DNA of 64,000 nucleotides. Origin: Spirosoma agri (GTDB lineage: Bacteria; Bacteroidota; Bacteroidia; Cytophagales; Spirosomataceae). Below the pieces are notes generated by a model. It ran no database searches. It had not been told where the DNA came from and worked only from the letters and a program-made list of their open reading frames with translations. A program made the position numbers and the translations under genes. Shown piece after piece: positions 28,639-37,935 of this stretch. Where the stretch lies: contig NZ_JAAGNZ010000001.1 in assembly GCF_010747415.1 (NCBI RefSeq), forward strand, positions 2,604,001-2,668,000. The letters run 5' to 3'. Each line of letters starts with the position of its first letter. Position 1 is the stretch's first letter.

Positions 28639-29835
28639 TTATAGGGGCCAGATACCCTTCATGTTATCCAGGTATTTTTGACCGGAACCTGTGTTCAACA
28701 ACAAAATATGCTCGTCGGGACTGAGCCAGCCCTGGTTCAGTAATTGTTTCGTCGCGGCCCAGATTGCCCCGCCTTCCGGCGCAACGAACAGTCCTTCCGT
28801 TCGCCCCAGTTCGCGTACGCTATCCAGCATTTGTTCGTCCGATATCGCGATGGCCGTACCCTTCGATGCCGCCAGCGCCTGAAGCATCAATGATTCGCCA
28901 ATCGGTCGGGGGACGGCCAGCCCATTGGCCAGCGTTGGGCGACCGACGTACTGTTTGCTGTTGACCTGCCTGCCCCAGAACGTGTCGACAACGGGGCAGC
29001 AATTGTCGGCCTGCACCGCCACCAGCCGGGGAAACGCCTGACCAGGAGCGAGCCAGCCCAGATCCCGCATCTCTTGAAACGCTTTCCAGATTCCGATCAA
29101 ACCCGTTCCTCCACCGGTCGGATACATGATGACATCGGGCAATTGCCAGTCCAGCTGTTCGGCAATCTCGTAGCCCATCGTCTTTTTACCTTCGATGCGA
29201 TACGGCTCTTTCAGCGTCGAGACATCGAAATAGTCGCCATTGCGGTTCATCTCCTGAACCTTGGCCGCACAATCGTTGATAAGCCCGTCAATGAGTATAA
29301 CCGTTGCGCCGTAGGCCAGGCATTCTTCCCGAAACGCATCAGGTGTATGACGCGGCATGACGACAACCGCTTCCAGACCGGCGCGGGCGCAGTAGGCGGC
29401 CATAGCGACACCGGCATTACCCGCAGTCGGCACGATACAAGCTGTTTCACCATTTTCTTTCGCCTTCGAAATGGCCAGACTTAAGCCCCGCGCTTTGAAC
29501 GAACCGGTTGGATTGAGGCCTTCATCTTTCAGCGTTACTTGATGAAGCGAGTAGCGTTCGGCCAGCCGGGGAAGTGAAAGTAAGGGCGTGAACCCTTCGC
29601 CTAAGGTTACCTGGTTGGCCGGATCAACAACGGGCAACACTTCGGCGTAACGCCAGAGCGATTTCGGGCGTGAGGCTAAGTCCGATTTAGAAAAACCGGC
29701 GTCCAGATCATAACGGGCCAGGAGCGGAGCCTGACAACACACAGACAACGTTTGTCGCGTGAAAGGCGAATAGGTTTGTCCGCACTGCGAACACTGTACC
29801 GATTGAAGTAGGGATGAAGTGGCGGTTATCGTCAT
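28639..29835 (-). CDS. thrC: Threonine synthase
   Basis: 398 residues. An N-terminal Cys-rich ribbon (CSQCGQ ... CC) precedes the fold-type II PLP domain. The PLP lysine is in NPTGSFKARGLSLAIS (about residue 115), with the phosphate-binding GNAGVAM and the GGGTGLIGIW loop after it. It converts O-phosphohomoserine to threonine. I chose ATG 29833-29835 since upstream codons are unconserved. It follows the LysR gene by 66 bases on the same strand. Confidence 0.92.
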   Translation of the reverse strand: MTITATSSLLQSVQCSQCGQTYSPFTRQTLSVCCQAPLLARYDLDAGFSKSDLASRPKSLWRYAEVLPVVDPANQVTLGEGFTPLLSLPRLAERYSLHQVTLKDEGLNPTGSFKARGLSLAISKAKENGETACIVPTAGNAGVAMAAYCARAGLEAVVVMPRHTPDAFREECLAYGATVILIDGLINDCAAKVQEMNRNGDYFDVSTLKEPYRIEGKKTMGYEIAEQLDWQLPDVIMYPTGGGTGLIGIWKAFQEMRDLGWLAPGQAFPRLVAVQADNCCPVVDTFWGRQVNSKQYVGRPTLANGLAVPRPIGESLMLQALAASKGTAIAISDEQMLDSVRELGRTEGLFVAPEGGAIWAATKQLLNQGWLSPDEHILLLNTGSGQKYLDNMKGIWPL

Positions 29836-29901
29836 GATCAGGTAACTTTTCGGCAAGTTGCCAGACCCCGATGGATGACGCAAACGACGTTTTGGTATGA
29901 G

Positions 29902-30828
29902 TTATTCCAGTTCGGAATAATAGCGCCGGGTAAATCGGATAAAAGCGTTGACCAGTTCGTTGTTTTCTGTGCCTTTCCGCTGAATAAAGTGGAACGTACG
30001 CTCAATGGTCAGGTTCTTGATGGGCACTTCCACCAAATCACCGGCAGCGAGTTCTTTTACAATAGCCCGCTTCGGTAGAAACGCCAGGCAGGTGTCAGCC
30101 AGCACAAAATTCTTGAGGGCCTCGGTGCCGCCGAGTCGAATCAGGATGCGAAGATCAGCGGGGCGGATTCCGTTTTTTTGTAATGTATCCTCAACGGTTG
30201 CCAGTGTCCCCGAACCCTGCTCCCGAACGGCCAGGGGTACCTGCGGAATTTCGTCGATGCGTAGCGTTCGGTCGCGCAGGGGGCTGTCCCGCGAGCAAAC
30301 GGCCAGTACCTGGTCAGTAATGAACGGCGTATACGTTAACGTGTTAACTTGCGTCAGACTTTCAACGATACCCACATCGATTTCGTGATCGAGTAGTGCC
30401 TTCTGAATGTTGCTTGAGTTCCGGTTCAGCACCTGGACCTGCATGTTCGCATGTTGTCGCAGATAGGCTGATAATACGGGGGGCAGGACGTAAAGCGTGA
30501 TGGTTGTGCTTGACCCAACTGCTAGCCGGGTTGTCGGAAGGAACGTCGCGTTAAGGGTCTGGAGTTGCTGGTGTAATTCCGTTTTTAACTGGCTGGCTTC
30601 CAGTCCTTTCTGGTACAGTAAAAGCCCCGCCTGCGTTAGACTAATGGTATTGCCGTGTCGCTCGAATAAGGCCGTTTTGTAAAAAGCCTCCAATGCCTTG
30701 ACGTGTTTACTAATGGCAGACTGGCTCAGAAATAGAATCTGACTAGCTTTGGTGAAGCTAAGCCGCCGGGCAACTTCAAGGAAAATTTCGTGTTGAATCG
30801 AGAGCATAGGTGATGAAGCGGTCGGCAT
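29902..30828 (-). CDS. LysR-family transcriptional regulator
   Basis: 308 residues. N-terminal winged HTH (FLEVARRLSFTKASQILFLSQSAISKHVKALE, seen across residues 17-48) and a periplasmic-binding-like effector domain (VGSSTTITLYVLPPVL onwards). A later ATG (residue 8, MLSIQHEIFLEVA) is an equally good start. It lies 38 bases after the MpaB-type gene and upstream of thrC. Its target and effector are unknown; LysR proteins often control a divergent neighbour, but here no gene is divergent. Confidence 0.9.
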   Translation of the reverse strand: MPTASSPMLSIQHEIFLEVARRLSFTKASQILFLSQSAISKHVKALEAFYKTALFERHGNTISLTQAGLLLYQKGLEASQLKTELHQQLQTLNATFLPTTRLAVGSSTTITLYVLPPVLSAYLRQHANMQVQVLNRNSSNIQKALLDHEIDVGIVESLTQVNTLTYTPFITDQVLAVCSRDSPLRDRTLRIDEIPQVPLAVREQGSGTLATVEDTLQKNGIRPADLRILIRLGGTEALKNFVLADTCLAFLPKRAIVKELAAGDLVEVPIKNLTIERTFHFIQRKGTENNELVNAFIRFTRRYYSELE

Positions 30829-30866
30829 AGAAACGACACAACGACGGATAACGGTATAGACCGAGC

Positions 30867-31772
30867 CTAGGTGTTTCGTTGAGGACGATTTTTGATGAGC
30901 TCATCCGGTCCCACTGCTTCAATATCGGGTGGGCCCTCCGGGTAGTGGCGAAACGAGGATTTTTCGATTAGGTAAGGATAAGGCTTAAAGGTAATCCAGC
31001 GCAGCGGCCACTTCCGAAGCCATAACGCGCTTCTGGTCAAAGCCGCGAACCAGCCGGGCGGACGCTGATAGCCAAACGCTTCCCGCAGTCGATCATTGAT
31101 CAGCGCCGAAAACGTTGGTTCCACCAGTGGGTGTAAAATGCGGGGAAACCAGCCCTGAACAATCGCCACCGTTGCATCGGCAATTCGTCGATTACTCGGT
31201 GTGTACCGAAAATGCTGTGCTTCGTACGACGCAGTGAAGGCCCGAAGGCCAGCGAGGTCATCGGGCAAATTGGTCAGGTTCATGCGAAGGCCCACTTCCC
31301 GGAAAAAATAGAAGAGAGCCCGTTCTTCTGCCGCCGTCAGTTTGCGCCAGCCGAACTGATTGAGCCAGTCAATCGGGTAAAAGACGAACGTAGCCAGCAC
31401 AAACAAAAAATCAGCATTGTCGATTCGGTAATGGCTATGAATCAGGTTCATGTGGGCAATGGCCCGCATTCCTTTTTCGCTATCGTAACCCGATTCCATA
31501 AATTCCGAGATCAGTCGGCTTGTATCGTCGTAGCGTTTCTGCCCGTGTCGCTCAAATTCACCCGTCCGCGCCAGCAGACCCGATACGCGGGGGCTTGCGT
31601 AGGTATGAAACAGGGCCAGTTCAAGCGCACGCGTCATGTCGAACGGAAATTCGTAGGCCGTCAACAGATGAACCATGCGCTGATTGTCGCGAATCGGGTC
31701 CAGCGTTTGCAGTTCACGCTGTACCGCCGGATTGCGGAACAAGCCAAAGCGTTTGTTATAAATGACTGACAT
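30867..31772 (-). CDS. Oxygenase MpaB-family (DUF2236) protein
   Basis: 301 residues, all helical. The region MRAIAHMNLIHSHYRIDNADFLFVLATF (about 120-147) holds the His residues typical of the MpaB/latex-clearing protein family, which are heme b oxygenases. No signal peptide is seen. The natural substrate is unknown. It probably shares a transcript with the LysR gene, so it may be that regulator's target. Confidence 0.8.
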   Translation of the reverse strand: MSVIYNKRFGLFRNPAVQRELQTLDPIRDNQRMVHLLTAYEFPFDMTRALELALFHTYASPRVSGLLARTGEFERHGQKRYDDTSRLISEFMESGYDSEKGMRAIAHMNLIHSHYRIDNADFLFVLATFVFYPIDWLNQFGWRKLTAAEERALFYFFREVGLRMNLTNLPDDLAGLRAFTASYEAQHFRYTPSNRRIADATVAIVQGWFPRILHPLVEPTFSALINDRLREAFGYQRPPGWFAALTRSALWLRKWPLRWITFKPYPYLIEKSSFRHYPEGPPDIEAVGPDELIKNRPQRNT

Positions 31773-31806
31773 GGCGGGTAATAAAGGAATGGTAGTTGCT
31801 CATTTC

Positions 31807-31859
31807 ACCTCCCCCGATTCCCTTCTTTGACAGAAAGAGAGGGGCCGGGGGTTAGGGGT
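31807..31859. repeat. C-rich/G-rich imperfect palindrome, REP-like
   Basis: A run of Cs followed by CCCTTCTTT pairs with AAAGAGAGGG and a GGGGGTTAGGGG end. The minus-strand reading CCCCTAACCCCCGGCCCC resembles a dispersed intergenic element I recall from many Bacteroidota and cyanobacterial genomes. It fills the gap between two co-directional genes. Confidence 0.5.
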
Positions 31860-31909
31860 ACTGGCTGTACTTGGCTGCAAAGTCAGAAGGTTTGTGTTGT
31901 GTTGCAAGC

Positions 31910-32941
31910 TTAACGGGTTGGCGTCGGGTTGATTTGCGCCGAAACCGAGCGTTGATGCCAGTAGGGGTAAATGGGGTCCCGATGGCTGCCGGCATCCAGC
32001 TTGGCCACCTGTTCATTGGTCAAATTCCAGCCTACAGCCCCCAGATTCTGTTTTAGTTGTTCCTCATTCCGGGCACCAATGACAATCGACGAAATCGTAG
32101 GCCGCTGCAATAGCCAGTTCAACGCGATCTGCGTTACGGTCTTTCCCGTTTCAGCCGCTAACTCGTCGAGCGTGTCGATGATACCGTAGAAAAAATCGTC
32201 CGAAACAGGTGGGCCTTCGCCACCGCCCTGCGCGATCCGGGCGTTTTCGGGCATTGGCTGATTCCGGCGATACTTCCCGCTCAATCGACCCGCCGACAGG
32301 GGACTCCAGACGAGCGTGCCCACCTTCTGATCGAGGCCCAGCGGCATAAGCTCCCATTCAAATTCACGGCTCAGGAGTGAATAATGGGCCTGATGTCCCA
32401 CGTAGCGCGTCCAGCCATACTTGTCCGATGCGGCCAGCGACTTCATCAAATGCCAGCCCGAAAAATTGGAACAGGCAATGTAGCGAATCTTTCCGCTTTG
32501 CACTAGGCCGTCGAGTGCATGAAGGGTTTCTTCGACGGGGGTAAGTCCATCGAAGCCGTGCATGTGGTAAATGTCGATGTGATCGGTGTTTAACCGCCGG
32601 AGACTATCTTCGCAGGCTTTGATCAGGTGATAGCGCGACGACCCCATATCGTTCGTGTCGCCTTCCATCGGGAAGGTCGCTTTGGTCGAAATGATCACTT
32701 TATCGCGCAGACCAGCGAGGGCTTTGCCCAGAATTTCTTCCGACATCCCGTTCGAGTAGACGTTGGCGGTATCGAACAGGTTTACCCCGGCATCGAGACA
32801 AAGGTTAATCAATCGGCTGGCTTCGTCTACCTGCGTGCTACCCCAGGCTTTAAAAAAAGAACCACTCCCCCCAAAGGTGCCCGTGCCAAAACTCAAAACA
32901 GGTACCCGTAATCCCGAAGCGCCTAGTTGCCTGTATTCCAT
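31910..32941 (-). CDS. Aldo/keto reductase (potassium-channel beta-like group)
   Basis: 343 residues of the (beta/alpha)8 NADPH-dependent family. The tetrad is readable as D in LFDTANVYSNG (with the Tyr), K in VIISTKATFPM and H in IDIYHMHGFDG; GKIRYIACSNFSG and SPLSAGRLSGKYRR are typical of the YghZ/KCNAB-like subgroup. The substrate is unknown. ATG 32939-32941 gives the conserved MEYRQLGASGLRVP. Confidence 0.92.
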   Translation of the reverse strand: MEYRQLGASGLRVPVLSFGTGTFGGSGSFFKAWGSTQVDEASRLINLCLDAGVNLFDTANVYSNGMSEEILGKALAGLRDKVIISTKATFPMEGDTNDMGSSRYHLIKACEDSLRRLNTDHIDIYHMHGFDGLTPVEETLHALDGLVQSGKIRYIACSNFSGWHLMKSLAASDKYGWTRYVGHQAHYSLLSREFEWELMPLGLDQKVGTLVWSPLSAGRLSGKYRRNQPMPENARIAQGGGEGPPVSDDFFYGIIDTLDELAAETGKTVTQIALNWLLQRPTISSIVIGARNEEQLKQNLGAVGWNLTNEQVAKLDAGSHRDPIYPYWHQRSVSAQINPTPTR

Positions 32942-33136
32942 AGATTGCGTTGATTCGTGAGCATGCGTGTAGGTGACCGTCCAGACGCCTTAGTAAAGCC
33001 ATTGCCAAACTGACGGCTGGTCGTGTCCGTTATCCAACGCTTTTAGGCCGGATCTTGTCTTAAGTGGTCAGCATTCTTTTATCCTAAGGTAAAATGGATA
33101 ACTTGCCATCGACGACAAGAACCACCGAACGCAGCT

Positions 33137-33355
33137 ATGCAACCTTCTCAGCCTAACAATCCATTACACGGCAAGACCCTCGAAATGATCCTCAATGAAT
33201 TAGTTGCTGTTTACGGCTGGGATGAGCTGGGTGATCGGATCACAATTCGCTGCTTCACCGATAATCCAAGCATCAAATCCAGCCTGACTTTTCTGCGGAA
33301 AACACCGTGGGCTCGTCAAAAAGTGGAGGAGCTTTATCAGAAAATGAAACGATGA
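33137..33355 (+). CDS. VF530-family (DUF2132) DNA-binding protein
   Basis: 72 residues. [39 protein letters not shown] and [16 protein letters not shown] match the VF530 family over its whole length. Members are small helical proteins described as DNA-binding; the role is not defined. It is a lone gene. Confidence 0.88.
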   Translation: MQPSQPNNPLHGKTLEMILNELVAVYGWDELGDRITIRCFTDNPSIKSSLTFLRKTPWARQKVEELYQKMKR

Positions 33356-33584
33356 CCGGCTGGCACTACGATAAGAAGGGTAATCGGGGACTGTGCTGAC
33401 GAAAGAAATAAGTCGGGTAATAGCATTGGATAAAACCTGATTCGCCGGACAAAATACGCGAGCGATCATCAGCACTGGGCGGCAGTATCGACTCTACACG
33501 CTGCATTTGGCTGTCAATGCCCTCCTGTGCAACGAGGTAATTTGCTCAGGCAGAACTCAATGTAGGTGAGTGTTAATAAAAGCA

Positions 33585-33621
33585 GGAACGCGAAGACGAA
33601 ATACCATCATCTTCGCGTTCC
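33585..33621 (-). terminator. Terminator of the META-domain gene
   Basis: GGAACGCGAAGA (33585-33596) and TCTTCGCGTTCC (33610-33621) form a 12-bp perfect stem with a 13-base loop, 24 bases after the META-domain stop. On the minus strand a T-rich stretch (TTTTATT) follows the stem, as in an intrinsic terminator. Confidence 0.8.
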
Positions 33622-33644
33622 GGTAGAACAAATGTCCGGCCTGC

Positions 33645-34157
33645 TTACGTTCTGGTAAAATACAAAACCTCCGTACGGGTGTCGTCTTTTGGGCCCGCGT
33701 AGAGCAAAAGCTGACCGTTGTCGGCCAGTTCGAAATAGGTGGCTTTTTCCAGATGCGCGTAGTACGCATTTTCGGCCTGCATAGCCTCCGGTGATCCGCC
33801 CATTTTTGTCGAGAACAGCCCATCGGTCGAAACGACTAGTCCTTTCGTTTCGTCAAGGCTAAACGAACCGCCATAGTGGTTGATAAAACTGCGACCACCC
33901 ACGTCCAGCCTATCGGTATTTTCCTTTTTCAGCACCAGCGTAGCCCGGTTTTGCAGCGCAGTCGGGAGTGGATTGTTCTTGTAATTTGTCAGCACCCAGT
34001 CTCCTTCCAGCGACCCAAAACTCGACCGCATCGTTTGTAAACTGGTTGCTGGAGCAGGGCTGTCTGGATCAACAGTAGCCGTGGTGCCACACGTGAAAAA
34101 ACCGAGACAGACAATTCCCGCAAACAGGTAATGTCGTGTCATTTGTAGCCTAATCAT
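33645..34157 (-). CDS. META-domain lipoprotein (HslJ-like)
   Basis: 170 residues. Signal peptide with lipobox GFFTC, then a META domain: LEGDWVLTNYKNNPLP, VGGRSFINHYGGSF, and STKMGGSPEAMQAENAYYAHL. The family includes HslJ, linked to novobiocin resistance and heat shock; members are periplasmic and poorly understood. ATGs at 34157 and 34142 are both possible; either gives a usable signal peptide. Confidence 0.85.
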   Translation of the reverse strand: MIRLQMTRHYLFAGIVCLGFFTCGTTATVDPDSPAPATSLQTMRSSFGSLEGDWVLTNYKNNPLPTALQNRATLVLKKENTDRLDVGGRSFINHYGGSFSLDETKGLVVSTDGLFSTKMGGSPEAMQAENAYYAHLEKATYFELADNGQLLLYAGPKDDTRTEVLYFTRT

Positions 34158-34339
34158 AGTTCGTTCGGTTTAGTGAATTACTAAGATTTACAGACTATAG
34201 AGAGTTAGGCTGGCTGGAATTGGTTGGAAAACTCCGGCAACTTTTTGCCGAGACATTGGCGTGATCAGCCGGTGAACCGGTTCACTAATCATCAGCTTAA
34301 AGTCTGATAGAATCCTGTTGTGGTGCTAACCAGGACGTA

Positions 34340-35095
34340 TTAGTAAGTTGCCCGTCCACCCGAAAGATCGAAGATAAAACCGGTGGTAAAACTGGCTTCT
34401 TTTGACACGACCCATGCTGCCAAGGCGGCTACTTCGTCTACGGTTCCCAGCCGTTTCATCGGGATTTTAGCGGTCATGTACGCCAGTTGTTCAGGGGCCG
34501 TATTCTCGTTCATGGCGGTCCGTATAACAGCCGGAGCCAGCCCGTTTACGGTTATACCGGTCTCGGCGTATTCTTTACCAATGCCTTTGATCAGCCCGAT
34601 CAACCCCGCTTTCATCGCCGAATACCCCGCCATCATCGGATTCCCTTCTTTCCCGGCAATTGACGCCATGTGGAGGATGCGCCCGTAATTGGTTTCTTCC
34701 ATTGCCTTTATGGCGTATTTGGTCGTCAGGAAAGCGCCCCGCAGATTGATGCTGTAAACAGTATCGAAAGCGGCCACGTCGTAATCAGTAATGCGGGTAT
34801 TGGTCGGACCGAGAATACCGGCGGAGTTAACCACAACATGAAGGTACCCAAACGTTTGTTTTACGGCCTCAAAGACACTGGCAACGGCCTTTTCCTGCGA
34901 AATATCGACAACGTGGCCACTTACGGCATAGCCCTGCTCCGCAAATTCGGCCACGGTGCGAGCCAATAAATCGGCATTGATGTCAGCCAGAACGACGGTT
35001 GCTCCTTCCGTAGCCAGCCGTCTGGCAATCCCCTTGCCAATGCCTTCCGCTCCGCCCGTAACGAGGGCAATCTGGTTCGTAAATCGATTCACCAT
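34340..35095 (-). CDS. SDR-family oxidoreductase
   Basis: 251 residues of the classical short-chain dehydrogenase fold. Cofactor motif VTGGAEGIGKGIA, NSAG (about 88) and the active-site Ser ... Tyr-x3-Lys in MASIAGKEGNPMMAGYSAMK are present. DINADLLAR after beta-2 suggests an NAD(H) preference. Start chosen at ATG 35093-35095; a TTG two codons upstream is unlikely. It is divergent from the PVC-type dehydrogenase gene and may belong to the same sugar locus. Confidence 0.9.
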   Translation of the reverse strand: MVNRFTNQIALVTGGAEGIGKGIARRLATEGATVVLADINADLLARTVAEFAEQGYAVSGHVVDISQEKAVASVFEAVKQTFGYLHVVVNSAGILGPTNTRITDYDVAAFDTVYSINLRGAFLTTKYAIKAMEETNYGRILHMASIAGKEGNPMMAGYSAMKAGLIGLIKGIGKEYAETGITVNGLAPAVIRTAMNENTAPEQLAYMTAKIPMKRLGTVDEVAALAAWVVSKEASFTTGFIFDLSGGRATY

Positions 35096-35337
35096 GAACA
35101 AAAAGTAGCGTTAGTCGCTGCTTGATACGCCTAAAACACGAAAAGAATCCGACTCTACTGCTGATCCGCTAATTGATTCACAGCCTGGGTATTTGTAAAA
35201 TTTGCAGAAACAGTTGTAGTATTTATGCCGGTCCAGCGGCTTTGTATACGCAGTGAACGATGTGCAGTGTTCATATTAATCGCGTTCAACGCTTTTAGAT
35301 AAACGAATGCGTTAACTAGTAAAGCTGTCTGTGTTAC

Positions 35338-37896
35338 ATGGTTAAGCCTGTCTATTATACCTCGTTGTTCGTTGCTGGACTTTTGTGCTTGGTAAGCTTC
35401 ACGACCAAGTTCGGAACGCTATTGACCGATGATCCATCACCCGCGCGAACGCCCGCCGACGAGTTGACAACGTTTCAGCTGGAACCGGGGCTATCGATTC
35501 AGCTCGTTGCGGCTGAACCTATGGTTCAGTCGCCGGTAGCGATTCAGTTCGACGCGGATGGCCGACTCTGGGTCGTCGAGATGCGCGGCTTTATGCCGAC
35601 AATCGACGGTGAAGGGGAGGATAAGCCCATTGGCCGAATCTCCGTTCTCGAAGATACCAACGGTGATGGACGGATGGACGTCAGCAAGGTTTATCTCGAT
35701 AGTCTGCTGATGCCGAGGGCGTTAGCGTTGGTGCCCGGTGGGGCGCTGGTCGTTGAGAATCAGGCGTTGTGGATGACGAAAGATCTGAACGGCGATCTCA
35801 AAGCCGATACAAAAACGCTGATAGACAAGGACTATGCCGGAAGTGGCTTGCCGGAACATTCGGGAAACGGTCTCTGGCGCAGCATGGACAACTGGTATTA
35901 CAACGCCAAGTCCCGGTTGCGCTACCGGCTGACGGACGGGAAATGGCAGCGTGATTCGACGGAAGCACGTGGCCAGTGGGGCATCAGCCACGACGACAAA
36001 GGGCGGCTGTATTACAATTACAACTGGTCGCAGTTACACGCCGATCTGGTGCCGCCCAATTACCTGTCTGGCAATAAAAACCACACGCCTACTACGGGCA
36101 TCGACTATGGCCTGACCCTCGAACGCCGTGTCTATCCGATTCGGCCAACGCCAGCCGTCAATCGCGGGTATATACCCGGAACGCTGGATAAGGAAGGTCG
36201 ATTACAGGAATTTACGGCTGCGTGTTCGCCACTTTTTTACCGGGGCAACGCCCTGCCAACGGCTTACTACGGAAACGTGTTCGTTTGCGAACCAGCAGGG
36301 AACCTGATCAAGCGCAACCTTGTCGACGAAAAAGGGGTGTTGCTGAATGCGCATGATCCGCACCCCGGCGCCGAATTTCTGGCATCGACAGACGAACGGT
36401 TTCGGCCCGTTCACCTGGCTACCGGACCCGACGGAGCCTTGTACGTAGCCGATATGTACCGGGGCCTGATCCAGCATTCGGCCTACGTAACGCCTTACCT
36501 GAAAGAACAGACCCTGAGCCGCAACTTGCTTCAGCCCATCAACGCGGGTCGCATCTGGCGCATCGTTCCGGCGAACTGGACCGTGACGAAGCCCACGAAA
36601 TTAGCAACGGCTTCGTCCGCTGAATTGGTTGCTCAGTTGTCGAACACCGATGGCTGGTATCGGGATATGGCGCAGCGGTTACTGGTCGAACACAATGATA
36701 AACGGGTGGAAAAATTGCTGACCGATGTGGTCCTGACAGGTACGAATAAACTGGGCCGTTTCCACGCGCTATGGACGCTCGATGGGCTCAAACTGAGCCG
36801 CCCGGATCTGTTGCTGCAACTCGTGTCGGACCCGGACCCGCTTGTGAGTAGCACGGCCCTGCGCATTCTTGAACCCTTCGCTAAGTCAGCGAAGCCCGTT
36901 CAGCAGAAGCTTGGTAAACAGTTGCTTGCTCAATGGGCGAACGCGCCTATCGAACAGGTACTACAGATGGCGTTAACGGCGAGGGTACTCGATCAAACCG
37001 ATGCGCAACCCCTGCTGGCTGGTATAATTGATCGCTACGGCGAGACACCCCTGATTCGGGATGCGGTGTTGAGCAGTCTGCAAAATCAGGAGTTTGCGTT
37101 TCTGCAAAGCCTGCTGAAAGCACCGCAGTGGCAAGCGCAGAACCCGTCGAAGGAAATTTTTCTGGAGATGCTGACAACGTCGATTGTGCGGAAACGGAAC
37201 ACCGCTGAGTTGACGGCCTTGTTAACCAGACTCGATGCCAAAAAGCAGGCGCTGGGTTGGCAGGACAAAACGATACTGACCGGCATGTCGATCGCGGGAA
37301 CGGCCCGCAAGCTGAAACCGATAAAACTGGCGTCCGCACCCGCCATTTTGACAGCTGCTACCAGTCCGATCGACTCTTCCCGGCTTAGTGCCCTGTCGTC
37401 GATGTTCGAGTGGCCGGGTCACGTTGCGGCCAAAACCAGCTCCGTCAAAAAGAGTTTGCTGAACGATGACGAGCAGAAACAATTCGCCCTGGGCCGCCAG
37501 CATTACCTAAGCACCTGCGCGGGTTGCCACGGGACCGATGGCGCTGGGCTGAATCGATTTGCTCCACCGCTTATTGGCTCCGACTGGGTGCTGGGCGACG
37601 AAAAGCGACTGGCACTGATTATCCTGCACGGCATGGAAGGACCTGTCAAGGTAGCCGGTAAAATCTATGACGCGCCGGATGTACTGCCCGTTATGCCAGC
37701 GCATTCAACGATGGATGATGGGGCCATTACCGCGATTCTGACCTACATCCGTAACGAATGGGGAAATCAGGCCGGGCCAATGGGCAAACGGGTGGTCGGT
37801 ATGACCCGCGTTACGTCACAGGGGCGTGTCGTTCCCTGGACTGCCAAAGAACTGAACAAATACGTATTGGAGGCCAAGGCAACCAGTGGGAAATAA
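35338..37896 (+). CDS. PVC-type membrane-bound dehydrogenase with C-terminal cytochrome c
   Basis: 852 residues. Signal-anchor N-terminus, then a seven-bladed propeller of the sorbosone/PVC dehydrogenase type (VAIQFDADGRLWVVEMRGFM; LATGPDGALYVADMYRG), a helical HEAT-like middle (about 420-660) and a cytochrome c domain with CAGCH (about 727-731) and a Met in VLPVMPAHS as likely sixth ligand. It probably oxidises a sugar or sugar acid in the periplasm and passes electrons to the chain. The isomerase gene starts 39 bases downstream. Confidence 0.88.
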   Translation: MVKPVYYTSLFVAGLLCLVSFTTKFGTLLTDDPSPARTPADELTTFQLEPGLSIQLVAAEPMVQSPVAIQFDADGRLWVVEMRGFMPTIDGEGEDKPIGRISVLEDTNGDGRMDVSKVYLDSLLMPRALALVPGGALVVENQALWMTKDLNGDLKADTKTLIDKDYAGSGLPEHSGNGLWRSMDNWYYNAKSRLRYRLTDGKWQRDSTEARGQWGISHDDKGRLYYNYNWSQLHADLVPPNYLSGNKNHTPTTGIDYGLTLERRVYPIRPTPAVNRGYIPGTLDKEGRLQEFTAACSPLFYRGNALPTAYYGNVFVCEPAGNLIKRNLVDEKGVLLNAHDPHPGAEFLASTDERFRPVHLATGPDGALYVADMYRGLIQHSAYVTPYLKEQTLSRNLLQPINAGRIWRIVPANWTVTKPTKLATASSAELVAQLSNTDGWYRDMAQRLLVEHNDKRVEKLLTDVVLTGTNKLGRFHALWTLDGLKLSRPDLLLQLVSDPDPLVSSTALRILEPFAKSAKPVQQKLGKQLLAQWANAPIEQVLQMALTARVLDQTDAQPLLAGIIDRYGETPLIRDAVLSSLQNQEFAFLQSLLKAPQWQAQNPSKEIFLEMLTTSIVRKRNTAELTALLTRLDAKKQALGWQDKTILTGMSIAGTARKLKPIKLASAPAILTAATSPIDSSRLSALSSMFEWPGHVAAKTSSVKKSLLNDDEQKQFALGRQHYLSTCAGCHGTDGAGLNRFAPPLIGSDWVLGDEKRLALIILHGMEGPVKVAGKIYDAPDVLPVMPAHSTMDDGAITAILTYIRNEWGNQAGPMGKRVVGMTRVTSQGRVVPWTAKELNKYVLEAKATSGK

Positions 37897-37935
37897 GAAA
37901 GAAGTAGTTGGTGTAAACAGCTGATTGTCATTCTG

